Below are positions 46,010-56,585 of a stretch of 64,000 nt of DNA, in pieces. Positions within the stretch are counted from its first letter, which is position 1. The number at the start of each line of letters is the position of its first letter. This DNA is from Holothuria scabra (taxonomy: Eukaryota; Echinodermata; Holothuroidea; Aspidochirotida; Holothuriidae), in assembly GCA_037179385.1 (NCBI GenBank), contig CM074196.1:28851986-28915985 (forward strand), read 5' to 3'. A model generated the notes under the pieces. The model was not told where the DNA came from. It saw only the letters and a program-made list of their open reading frames with translations, and ran no database searches. A program made the translations under genes and the position numbers.

Positions 46010-46762
46010 CAGGTATAGTACCAAAACCAGAAAATTCACAATGTTTACTTCACATCGCAATCATATTGGAAATTCTCCCCTGAATGCTCTTCCTTATCAC
46101 AAAAAGCTATCAAAATTACTTTCAAAGCACAAGATTACACTACCTACCGTAGCTGGAAAATAAGATGATTTTGTGGCACATCTTACCAAACCTCTTCATC
46201 TTCCAAAGTGTTTAACAGAAATAATTGGTTAGCCTTGCACCAGTCATTCTAATTTTACACACACACTTATTCTGTGTGGTCGGACAGTGCTTAATATGCC
46301 TTCATGCTACGTAGGTGCTAGCCTTTTCTTCATTGCTGCAACAAATTGAAGATTGTATGGGTTGGCAATAATATGAACTCATCCGTTTGGAAGCTCCATT
46401 GTTAAAAAAATCCAGAGAAATCTGAGTAATGCAAGATAGAAGTCAACAAGAAAAAGCGACTTACGTGTATGCAAGCGCACAGTCGTGATACATATGATAC
46501 ACATAAGAAATGACTGGCGCAAGGCTAACATGGCCAATTATTGGGCAACTTAACATTTCTGCTGAACACCTCAGAGGCAGAAGAAGTACAGTAAGATGTG
46601 CTGGAAAATCGTCTTATTTTCGAGCTAGGTAGTGTAATTTTGTGCTTTATTGAAGTAATTTTGATAGTTTTTTGACAAGGAAGAACATACATCGGGAAAT
46701 TTCCAATATTATTGCGATTTGAAGTAAATATGGTGAATTTACAGGTTGTCGTCCCATACCCG
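46010..46762. mobile_element. Foldback inverted-repeat element, 0.75 kb
   Basis: The arms are about 240 bp each, inverted around 46386. Matched blocks are TTTACTTC(A)CATCGCAAT / ATTGCGATTTGAAGTAAA, AGATTACACTACCTA / TAGGTAGTGTAATTT, and GTTAGCCTTGCACCAGTCAT / ATGACTGGCGCAAGGCTAAC. The tips GGTATAGTACC and GGGTATGGGAC match imperfectly. It has no ORF. The target duplication is not clear. Confidence 0.75.
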
Positions 46763-47058
46763 TAATGCTAATTGCCCCTATGGTTCAAATTTCGCTTGTG
46801 CCCTATTCTCCGATGCAGATATTAGTGAGAAAAGTTTAATTTGACACGCAATTTTCATCGATGTCAGTCGTGAATAGCCCCCGATAGTGGTGTATTTGCC
46901 ATATGTTAAGTGTGCGGCTATTTTTACTTACTTTGTACAGTTATGTACAGATACCTACATAGCAAGCTAGTCCTTGCCACCTATCAAAAAGGAATCACAG
47001 ATGTGTTAAGCAGCTGAGCCTGCTCTGCTGGAGAGGCGTTTGTGAGTCTGCCATACAG
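46763..47058. other. Short spacer, nothing recognised
   Basis: No ORF or repeat could be supported between the foldback element and the MITE. Confidence 0.35.
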
Positions 47059-47320
47059 TATAGGCGAATCCGGACAGATTGTGATGGTCTGATTTTAGTC
47101 GACCGTTAACTGGGGTCCATCACCTTTAATCTTTAAATTTCCTTCCTTACCTGTTCAATGGATGGTTGTACACTGAAGTGTTTCTTGATTTTCTTAACTT
47201 CACTGAATACGAGGATTTGAAATTCACGTTGACAATAAATGAAGACGATTAAAGGCTGATGGACCCCACTAATGGCTGCCTACAGTCACTAAAAACAAGC
47301 GCTAATTGGATTCATCTATA
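47059..47320 (+). mobile_element. TA-flanked MITE family, copy 2
   Basis: Ends are TATAGGCGAATCC and GGATTCATCTATA. The body is shared with 1871-2118 and 55360-55618, including GACAGATTGTGATGGTCT and CACTAATGGCTGCCTA. Confidence 0.8.
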
Positions 47321-49063
47321 GTGAAACCTTGTTTCACTCGTTGACCTTACCTGTTTGGTCAAGTCACTGACAAAGTACTGTTGCTATACAGTACGATATG
47401 CTCTGTGGTGTTGTTAACTCTTGCATAAACTGATTTTTATGGACATTGGTTCTCTCGTCCTCTTTCATTGTTCTTTACGTTAAAAATAATGACACCCTCT
47501 CAAGCTCTCCCACTGCATGCACAGCTGCATGCATATGACAATTTTCTCTTGGAAGGCTGAACAGGGAGTTGTCAGGGACAACCCTGACAACTCTCTGGGC
47601 TGAATAACTGTTGAAGCTGTGTATTGTAACTAATATGTTGCATTAATTCTCAATATGCCACATGCTGTCAACTTAGTTCCTGCCAGACTGCTGTCAAAAT
47701 AGCTTCTGCTTTTACCACTGAAATAAAGCATGAGACTACTACAGCAAAAGTGGCCTTATCCAGTGAAGCCAATTTGCTACATTCATTACAGGGAATTGGC
47801 AATTCCCTGCCTCTATAATACAGTAGCTCGATGATTGCACTGTACAACGATGCCTTGAAACTGGCGCCATATTGCATACCAATTTGGAAGCATTCTCCAG
47901 GGTTACTGTAGTCTGACCATAGACCAAGGCTCTGTAAGCAGATTTATCCTAGAGTTGGATACAAGCAACAGAAAAGTTTGGTAGTCTTTGTTTTTTGTCT
48001 TTATTCTACAAACTTTACAATTTTACATTGTAGTTCACAAAATGTGTATAGGAGGCATGATCAAAGTGTCTCTAAGTTCAAAGTTGTGATGAAAAAATTA
48101 ACCCATCAAGATTTGATTGAAGTGTATTTGAGGATCTGTAACATACTGTATTGAATGGGTGTTTTCTCTACATACTTGTCATATAGTGTAACAATGCAAA
48201 CACTTAAGATTATGAGCAGAGGAATAGCTCTCACTCCTTCAGAAGTTGTCAAATACCAAAATATTTCAAGGAGACTGTGAAAATAGCATTAGGGAAAGTG
48301 TTTTGAGAGAAAATAGTGTGGAATGCAGAAGGAAAACAGCTGTCATTAGACTGGTGGCTTTATTAGAAGATGTCACTGATCTGCATGCAGTACCTGGTTG
48401 TTTATTTCTGCTTTACTAAGTTTCAGTATGGTGCACAATACTGTGTACCTCACTTAGTGTTACAGTACTATTGTAAAAATTATTCTCTATTCTCATTTTT
48501 GAGCATGAAATGCTTCAGGATATTAACAATAGATGGATAATCTTTTTATGCAAAGTGCCAAAGGAGAACTGTATTTACATCAGATATCATCAGCAACAAT
48601 ATGGAAACTTTGTCTCCTTAACATCCACGAAGTATTGAGATTCTGCAGTATTGCTGCTCTAGCTGTGTAAAGATGGCCACAGATTGCACTTACTGCTGTT
48701 CTTTTAATGGTAGAGCATGGATATTTGTATGAACTAAGTTATGTTAGGAAATGAGTTGTGAGCCATAACAGGCTTAACAAAAGAAATTGGCAGTAGACCA
48801 GTAAATGCCAATATTGTTATACGGCTCACTGATAACCCCTTGGAATAATTTGTGTTTAAATTAGAAGTGCAGTTACCCAAACTTGAATTTGTGTTGTGGA
48901 CTGTCCTATTTCATGATTGTTCTCCTCAATTGTGAAATCAATTTACTAGGAGTAACTGCTTGGTTTCATGTAAGTCCCAGTATATTTTGACAAATACTGT
49001 ACTTCGATGAGAAGAAGAAAATTGTGAGATTTAGCTGTTGCTTCAAAATATGTTTCCCTTTAA
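47321..49063. other. Intergenic, one perfect hairpin
   Basis: No gene seen apart from the hairpin listed next. The sequence is AT-rich with poly-T and CAGTA strings. Confidence 0.35.
47566..47593 (+). repeat. Perfect 12-bp hairpin
   Basis: GAGTTGTCAGGG, a four-base loop, CCCTGACAACTC. It has no T-run, so it is not a terminator-like structure. Confidence 0.8.
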
Positions 49064-49148
49064 CCCTTTACCGTTGTGCTCCAATCAGGACATATTTGCG
49101 GCTGCGCTCTCTGCCTGGGTCCAAAAGGACCCAAACAATGGTAAAGGG
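49064..49148. mobile_element. piggyBac-like MITE, copy 5 (internally deleted, 85 bp)
   Basis: Both ends (CCCTTTACCGTTGT, ACAATGGTAAAGGG) and both TTAA flanks are present, but most of the body is missing. The spacer repeat follows, then copy 6. Confidence 0.8.
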
Positions 49149-49247
49149 TTAAAATAAGCCTGGGGAGTGTGTTTACTGTAAAGCTGATGCCGCTGTCTCT
49201 GTGTGTATGCACAGCCCCCTGGTGCAGATAAGTACTGTAGGAATAAC

Positions 49248-49481
49248 CCTTTACTGTTGTTCTCCAATCAGGGCATATTTGCGCACCTCGGGAGTGGGCG
49301 GAAAAGTGGAAAAGCTCCCGTAGGCTATTGACCCCTTGACCTTAAACTTTTGTCTCTCTCGTTGTTGTGGCCGAATTTTCGAGTAGCTACTCGCAGTTTC
49401 GAGCTCCGCGTGAAACAGTAAAGATGAGTGACAGCCGTGCTCTCCTCCTGGGTCCAGAAGGACCCAAACAATGGTAAAGGG
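49248..49481. mobile_element. piggyBac-like MITE, copy 6
   Basis: The left end is CCCTTTACTGTTGT and the right end ACAATGGTAAAGGG plus TTAA. The body is near full length with a small internal deletion after GCGGAAAAG. Confidence 0.8.
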
Positions 49482-49485
49482 TTAA

Positions 49486-50247
49486 ACTATGCAAGGCAGC
49501 ACTACCTCCATCTAAAGTGCAACTCTGTCCATCATGTGCTGGTTAGCCTAGTATGAGTATGTTATGTATATTGTTGAGACCATGATTATGTTTAACATAA
49601 ATCAAAAACTGAACAGGTCATCACACCAGAAGGGTTGAGTAACAGCAGCAATGCTGCTCTGGTTCAACTTCTGCCCTCTTTTCCATAAAGCAAAGGGGTC
49701 TGGTAGGTAATTCTGTGCCTAAATAATGCTTCTGTACTTGTAGAATTTCATTTTCATAACTTCCCTTTTCTTGAGCACTTGTTCTGTTAAAGCTTCACTT
49801 CTGGGAATATTTCTAACAACCAGATGCATAAATACCTTGTTCAAGAAGTAAATTTTACTAAGTTCGTTTGAAATCATGAGGATTAGGTTAGATATTAAGG
49901 TTAAACACCTCAACTTAAATCCTCCTGGTTTAATATGGCAGTACCATGGACTTCCTATACATGGACAGAGCATACTGCACGACCGTACATGTGAGAAAAA
50001 AATGCACCCAGATGGCAGTCTGCTATGGTTGTGTGCAAAAGTTGGACTTACTCAAGTATATCACCATATTTTGCAAGAAAGTTGAGATATTTCTTAAATA
50101 TGACAAGGTAAGGTCAAAATCACTACACGTATTGCAGGAATATGATATTTTTTCCCATTGAAGTTAAACTTTTATTTAAAATATTACAGAGTCGTTGTCA
50201 AATCAGACGATTTATAGCTTCACGGTGGCCATCGTGGTGTGCTTTTT
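49486..50247. other. Intergenic, no gene seen
   Basis: Only short overlapping ORFs without domains. Confidence 0.35.
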
Positions 50248-51537
50248 GGTTTCGATGAAAAGAGAAACCTATGCATTCATGATGGCGTGTGTGTGTATGT
50301 GTGTGTGTGTATGTGTGTGTGTTTGTGACACTTTGCTTGTTTACACGATATCTTGAGAAGGGAAGATCTGACAGTTCTCAAACTTGGTACACAGATACCC
50401 TATACCGAGAGGAAGAACTCCATGTATTTTGGGTGAGGTCAAAGGTCATCTGGGGTCACAGGGGGTCAAAAACCAAAATCCTTGTTTACACAATATCTCA
50501 AGATAGGTAACTTGGATTAATTTCAAACTTGATATGTAGATGTGTTATGATGTAAGGAAGAAGCTTATTGACTTTGTTGGAGGTCAAAGGTCATTCGGGA
50601 TCACGTGGGGTCAAACCCCAAAATCCTTGTTTACACGATATCTCATGGTAGAAAACTTGGATTAATTTCAAACTTGATATGCTGATGCATTATGATGTAA
50701 GGAAGAACCCTATTGATTTTGGTGGAAGTCAAAGGTCATTTGGGGTTACATGGGGTCAAACCCTGAAATCCTTGTTTACACGATATCTCATGGTAGGAAA
50801 CTTGGATTCATTTCAAACTTGATATGTTGATGCGTCATGATGTAAGGAAGAACCCGATTCATTTTCGTGGAGGTCAAAGGTCATTTGGGGTCACATGGGG
50901 TCTGACCCGGAAATCCTTGTTTTCACTATATTCTAAGGTAGGAAACTTGGAATCGTTTCAAACTTGATATGTTGATGGGTTATGATGTGAGGAATAACTC
51001 AATTAATTTTGGTGGAGTACAAAGGTCATTTGGGGTCACATAGGGTCAAACCGAGAAATCCTTATTTACACTATATCTCAAGGTACAGTAGGAAGCTTGG
51101 ATTAATTTCAAACTTGATATGTTGATGCGTTATAATGTGAAAGGATATCTGGGGTCATGATCGGTCAAACTTTGAAAAACTTGTCAAAATGGGATATCTC
51201 AAGGTAGGAAACTGGGATGGATTTTGTAATTAGTATGTGGATGTGTTATGGTGATTTGCAAGTACTGTACCTGTTGTTTTTGGTTGAGGTCAATGGTCAT
51301 CTGGTATCATCTGGCATCAAACTCTGAAAACCTTGTTTGCAGAATATCTTAAGGCACAGTATGAAATTTGGCTTTTTGAATATAGGAATGTTTTGGTTAA
51401 AAGGAAAACCAGTTACTTACAGGTGGAGTCAAAGGTCACTTTGGGTCACCAGTTGTTACAAGAAACGTAGCATTTTATCGAAAAGAGCATACGTATGTAT
51501 CATCGAAACCTCAATGCATTTTTGCATTCTGGTTTGT
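50248..51537 (+). repeat. Tandem array 2 of the 145-bp DR1 unit (about 8 units)
   Basis: It starts with GGTTTCGATGAAAAGAG and a (TG)n tract. Units recur at about 145 bp (landmark GATATCTCAAG near 50347, 50497, 50637, 50782, 50930, 51072, 51190, 51345). Perfect AGGTCAAAGGTCA sites lie at 50436-50448, 50581-50593 and 50871-50883, with one-mismatch versions in other units. It ends with CATCGAAACC and AATGCATTTTTGCATTCTGG. CATCGAAACC is the inverse of the start. Confidence 0.85.
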
Positions 51538-51708
51538 TCCAGTCTGTGGGGACCATCTATGGAAAGGATGTACTGTATGCTTTGTCCATGTACATAAGTC
51601 TGTGGGCAGCACCCAGGGCTTTTTTCAGTTGTGGGGCACTAGATTGCCTCTCAACTCCCCAAAAAATGCAGAACAAAAGGATGAAGGACCATGTGGCGTA
51701 GGCCTCAA

Positions 51709-51945
51709 TCCTGGGGGCGAGGGACACAAAGGCCTCAGTCCTGGTGGGAGGGACACAAAGACTGCAATCCTTGGGAAGAAAGACACAGAGGCCCCAATCC
51801 TTGAGGAGAAGGACACAGAGGCTTTAATCCTGCAGGGGAGGGACACAAAGGCCTCCATTCTGGGGGATAAGGACACAATGGCTTTAAACCTGGAGGAGAG
51901 GAACACAAAGGCCTCAATTCTGGGGGAGAAGGACGCAGGGATTTC
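51709..51945 (+). repeat. 30-bp minisatellite, about 8 units
   Basis: Units such as GGAGGGACACAAAGGCCTC followed by ATTCTGGGG. Because 30 is a multiple of three, the array is open on both strands. On the + strand it gives a ten-residue repeat of the type KDTxAxILxx. Nothing suggests that it is translated. Confidence 0.85.
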
Positions 51946-52026
51946 CATTTCACATTTTCAAAATGAAGCCTATTGAGTTTAGACTTTAAAACAGAAAATT
52001 TTTTACAGAAGTGGCCACCTCCCTGC

Positions 52027-52531
52027 TAGGGCTGCCACGATAACCATTTTTCATTTATCGATGTTGCCAGCATTTCCACGACGATATCGCGATATCGCGC
52101 ATTAGTCTAAACATTCTCCATCAGCGTCAAGGAAGCAAAACAGCTGTTTATTGCATCCCGCAACTACTGATTTCATACCAAAAGTGAGGGGAGATTGACT
52201 ATGAGTGCATGTAGCAGTATTGATTGTGCAGAACTCTTCACAAGTTTAGAACGTATGTGAGCTGTTACAGTATTCACTGCATTTTGAAACAGCTTTCGAT
52301 TTTATATCATGTGTTCTTGTGGTGGGCTAAGTGCAGATTTCATTTCTTGTGACACCATAAATTATGATCATTTTAGATTACTGACTTAAGACAATAAAAA
52401 TAGGGATTTCACAGTGGTTTAGTCATTTATTTGATTTATTGCGATATCACATCTTAACAAAACATTGGTCGATATCGTCGGGGCAAAACTGTATCGACGA
52501 TATGTGATATCGCGATATTGTGGCAGCCCTA
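52027..52531. mobile_element. hAT-like MITE, 505 bp
   Basis: Perfect 12-bp inverted ends, TAGGGCTGCCAC and GTGGCAGCCCTA, are followed inwards by CGATATCGCGATATC-rich subterminal repeats. An exact 8-bp direct repeat, CTCCCTGC (52019-52026 and 52532-52539), flanks it. It ends 216 bases before the EFTUD2 start codon. Confidence 0.9.
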
Positions 52532-52747
52532 CTCCCTGCCATCCAACATTCTAATAAAATTTGACAACACTTAGAACAGGTACTTTTTATGTACAGTAGG
52601 TGTAATCTGACCAATCCACAGGCAGAACAAGAACCTTAAAGAGTAGTAGAACTTAGACCTAATGTAGCATTTATCAAAATTCCTTCCAGAATATTACAGG
52701 AACATCTAAGTTATATCTACCCTTGAGTCTTGAGGTGCAGTGTGAAT

Positions 52748-52876
52748 ATGGATGCAGACCTTTATGATGAGTTCGGGAACTATATCGGTCCAGAGCTGGA
52801 CAGTGATGATGAAGATGATGATGACAAAGATTTGGATGATGACGATGAAGAAGAAGCAGATAGAATTGATGACATG
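52748..52876 (+). CDS. EFTUD2: EFTUD2 (U5 snRNP GTPase, Snu114), first coding exon
   Basis: The 43 codons start [20 protein letters not shown], the signature N-terminus of the U5-116K/Snu114 GTPase, followed by an acidic Asp/Glu run. The family is an EF-2-like GTPase of the U5 snRNP that helps drive spliceosome activation and disassembly in the nucleus. The ATG at 52748 gives the family's conserved start. A TTG-started extension upstream is not needed. The donor follows ATG at 52877 (GTTTGT), phase 0. Possible acceptors at 52689 (CTTCCAG) and 52699 (TTACAG) suggest a spliced 5' UTR, but this is not certain. Confidence 0.95.
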
Positions 52877-54583
52877 GTTTGTAGTTTTCAACTATTACAC
52901 AATGGTTTGCTTCATGTCAGAAGAACAGAATGGAAAAGGGATTCATTTTCTCCTTCAGTATAAAAGTAAAACAATGGATAGGCAAAGACATATCAAAGAT
53001 TCACCAAATAGTAAAAAGAAAACTCACCAGTGATGATTGGTTACTACTTCTAAAATTGACCCACTCCACCCATCAAAGGAGAACTTAAACCACAGAGCTT
53101 CCTGTACCTTAACCCTATGTTGATCTTGCCCCAGTAGCTTCAGCACAATAATAGCAATATTCTGTGAATGCATGTACAGTTAATACTGTCATGATTCACA
53201 TATGGTGGTATTAAAGCTGCTCATTCATTAGGTCGGTTGCAGAAATTCAACAAACTTTTCCAAACCCGTCACAGCCCATTAAACTTGCCTTCTCCCTTAA
53301 TGAGTACAAACTAAATTTACTGTTTGTTATAAGAAAGAGTAAGCAAGGCAGCAGGTGGTTATCATTTTACCTGAGATAGATTTAAACATTCTAAATTGTG
53401 CATACATCTGTTCAAGAAATAATAGCCATGTACTGTATGACTAGTTCCTGTAGTGATTACAATATCATTTGCATGGGGAGTGATTTTGATGGCAATCAAA
53501 GCCTTCACTGCCCAGTAACTCAACAGGTTCGAGCTTTAGCACTGATGATGCTCTACCATCTCAAGTAGTATAACCTTGAAAGAGCCACATACTCGGCATG
53601 TTGATACTCCCTGTAAAGCACAATAATCCCTATTTGTAGGTATCAAACAGGCCATACTGTAATTTAAGGTCTGAAGAGGTTACAGTATAAAAAATTCATA
53701 TTTCATAAGTATATACTATATCAGTTTGAGGGATATAATTATTGGAATGTTATTGTTTGCAGGTCAGCCATGTAAAGTGAAAGGATTTACAGATCTATCT
53801 TGGTGTGAGACAAAGGTTATTAATTGAAGTAAAATGGTAGTTGTGTCTTAAAACCTGAATACTGCTCCTAAACAGAATTCTCTTGATTGCATAGAAAGAC
53901 ATCTTATCTTATTGTTTGTGGACATGATGACATTGTCCACAATAGGTCTGTGAAGGTGCAGCGATTAATCGCTAAAAGATGGCATGTGGAATAAATGTTT
54001 AGTTCAAAGCTACAAGTGATTAACTGCAAAACCTGTTCTTTTGATAAGTGTTTTAGCCATTTGTATGCTCTGATGATCCCTGGTTTTTGTTAAATGGAAC
54101 ATTCTGGGCATATTTGAACCTTGTAGGCTTCAAAGTTTCAGAATAATTTGATGTTACCATGTAAGATAGCAACTATCATTATTTCTGCATCACAATCAGT
54201 ATCAATCACTACATGCTAATTTTTTTTTTTTTTTTTTGTCATTAGGTTATCCAGATTAATCGCTTAACGATCCCAAATATTTTAGGGTCAACGTTTAGTT
54301 ATTTTGCTAAACATTCATAGCCCTCACAGTCTACAACACTATAAATTATCTCTTAAGTCTGAGTGGTTGTAAACTGGGCCATAAAACTTCATCTAACTTA
54401 AGTAACTGATTTGAAGCAGGGATAACAATCCACTGCCACCGCAACCTGAAAGAAAAAGTAATTGGTACTGCAAGATTAAACCAAAAGGTTATAGTTGAAG
54501 CCAAACAGCGCTTTTGTTTAGTGACTGTAGGCAGCTATAAGTGGGATCAATCAGCATGAAATCGTCTTGATCTATTGCCTTAA

Positions 54584-54833
54584 CCCTTTACCGTTGTGCT
54601 CCGATCAGGGCATATTGGGCGCCTCGGGAGTGGGCGGAAAAGCGGACGCAGCCCGCCCCGCATCGGCTTCCGTAGGCGATTGACCCCGTGACCTTAAACT
54701 ATTGTCTCTCTCATTGTTGTGGCCGAATTTTCGGGTAGCTACTAGCAGTTTCGAGCTCCGCGTGAAACAGTAAAGATGGGTGACATCCGAGCTCTCCGCA
54801 TGGGTCCAAAAGGACCCAAACAACGGTAAAGAG
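54584..54833. mobile_element. piggyBac-like MITE, copy 7
   Basis: TTAA flanks both sides. The left end is CCCTTTACCGTTGT and the right end ACAACGGTAAAGAG. Full-length body. The spacer repeat and copy 8 follow. Confidence 0.85.
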
Positions 54834-54936
54834 TTAAAATAAGCCTGTGGAGTGTGTTTACTTCAAAGCTGATGCCACTGTCTCTGCGTGTGTGCACGTA
54901 AACCTTTAGCCAAGTGGTGCAGATATTTTAGATTAA

Positions 54937-55187
54937 CCCTTTACCACTGTGCTTCGATCGGGGCTTATTGGCGCGCCTCGGGAGTGGGCGGAAAAGCGGA
55001 CGTAGCCTGCCCCGCATCGGCTTCCTTAGGCCATTGACCCTGTGACCTTAAACTATTGTCTCTTTTGTTGTTGTGGTCGAATTTTAGGGTAGCTACTCGC
55101 AGTTTCCAGCTCCGCGTGAAACAGTAAAGATGGGTGACAGCCGAGCTCTCCACATGGGTCCAGAAGGACCCAAACAACGGTAAAGAG
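54937..55187. mobile_element. piggyBac-like MITE, copy 8
   Basis: TTAA flanks both sides. The left end is CCCTTTACCACTGT and the right end ACAACGGTAAAGAG. The change to GAG at the tip is shared with copy 7, which points to a common origin of the pair. Confidence 0.85.
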
Positions 55188-55243
55188 TTAATTAACTTCA
55201 GACTCTCATATTCAGTGAAATTTAAGGTATCAAAATGCAGTTT

Positions 55244-55345
55244 CATGTACAACCATCCAAAGTACAGGTATAAAGCAAGGAAATTGAAAGATGGAAGGTG
55301 ATAGACCCTAGCTATGGATGACTGAAATCAGACCATCACGTGCTG
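55244..55345 (-). mobile_element. Inverted partial copy of the TA-flanked MITE
   Basis: Read on the minus strand, CGTGATGGTCTGATTTCAGT, then a string close to GGGTCTATCACCTT and GGATGGTTGTACA match the 5' half of the MITE that begins just downstream. The two together form a head-to-head pair. Confidence 0.65.
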
Positions 55346-55359
55346 TCAGCATTTATCTG

Positions 55360-55618
55360 TAGACGAATCTGGACAGATTGTGATGGTCTTATTTAAGTTG
55401 GCCATTACTGGGGTCCATCACCTTTAATCTTTAAAGTTCCTTCCTTACCTGTTTCATGGATGGTTGTACACTGAAGTGTATCTTGATTTTCTCAACTTCA
55501 CTGAATATGAGGATTTGAAATTCACATAGACAATAAATGAAGAAAATTGAAGGCTACTGGACCCCACTAATGGCTGCCTAGGGTCACTAAAAACAAGCCC
55601 TAATTGGATTTGTCTATA
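55360..55618 (+). mobile_element. TA-flanked MITE family, copy 3
   Basis: Ends are TAGACGAATCTGGACAG and TAATTGGATTTGTCTATA. The body matches copies 1 and 2. It lies within EFTUD2 intron 1. Confidence 0.8.
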
Positions 55619-56419
55619 AGTTGAGTCAAACCTAACCTAACTTGATGTTTAAGTCAAAGGTTGTTGAGGCAGTGAAAGGTCAAACTGGAACATAATTTTT
55701 TATCTACAGTAGTAGGGCTGTCATATGGCTATTTTCAGCAATATATTTAACATTTTTTTGGTACTGTACTGTATTTCATAATTGTCATTTTGCTAAAGGA
55801 AAATTGGTCTGGTCTCTTCCAGTAAACCGTTGTCCATGCAATGAAGAATGTGCTTTATTAATAATTGTGTAATTGGGAGGATAGTGCGAATTCCATTAAA
55901 CACTATTGTTCTCAGATATGAAACTCTGAGCCTCATATCTGGCACATAGACACAAATGAAACCAAAAAGCTGATATATGACTGAGACAAATTGTTGGATT
56001 ATCAGTTTCTTCGACCCATGCCATGTGTAGCTTCCCATATATTTGACCATACGGACTACTTGACTGCAAACCTGTTACCATGTTTTTCTGATTATTCCAA
56101 AATGGCAAGGAATCATTAAACCTTCTGATTTTTGGTATAAGTGTCAGTTGACTTGGAATCAATAAGGCTGATCATTTCTTAAGAGGTACAGCAACATTTA
56201 ACTGTCAAAGAAACTGGACCACAATTTTTAGGACTAATTAATTACAGTAATGCAAGAAGAAAAAAATGTTGGCTTGCCAAAAGGATTTGAAGTTATTAAT
56301 CCACAGAGACTTTAGTAAGTTGTTTAAGAATTAAATATGATATTTTGGAAGTTACTAGTGATAAGAATAATAAGATGACAAAAATTGTATTGCAAAAAAT
56401 GTATGATTTTGTCCACTAG

Positions 56420-56585
56420 AATGTTGATGATGAGGGCAATGATGATTCAATTCGTACTGTGGAGGTTACTGATGACCATGCAGTTGTTCTTCATGAAGAT
56501 AAGAAGTACTATCCCACAGCTGAAGAGGTTTATGGTCCAGATGTAGAGACCATTGTCCATGAGGAGGATGCTCAGCCTCTCACAG
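56420..56585 (+). CDS. EFTUD2: EFTUD2, second coding exon
   Basis: The acceptor CACTAG precedes the exon. 166 bases give 55 codons plus one base. It reads [20 protein letters not shown] and then [20 protein letters not shown] with [15 protein letters not shown]. The [15 protein letters not shown] block is strongly conserved in EFTUD2/Snu114. The donor is GTATGT at 56586. It joins the first exon in phase 0. Confidence 0.95.

Larger units (their letters stand above)
52877..56419 (+). other. EFTUD2 intron 1 (of the coding region)
   Basis: About 3.5 kb from GTTTGT to CACTAG. It holds two piggyBac-like MITEs with their spacer, a poly-T tract near 54219-54237, an inverted partial MITE and a full MITE copy, all listed separately. 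No other exon was recognised. Confidence 0.8.

Noticed and set aside
52752..53033. Second + frame ORF overlapping the first EFTUD2 exon
   Set aside because: It is out of frame with the conserved protein and runs into the intron. Its Met/Lys richness comes from GATGAT repeats.
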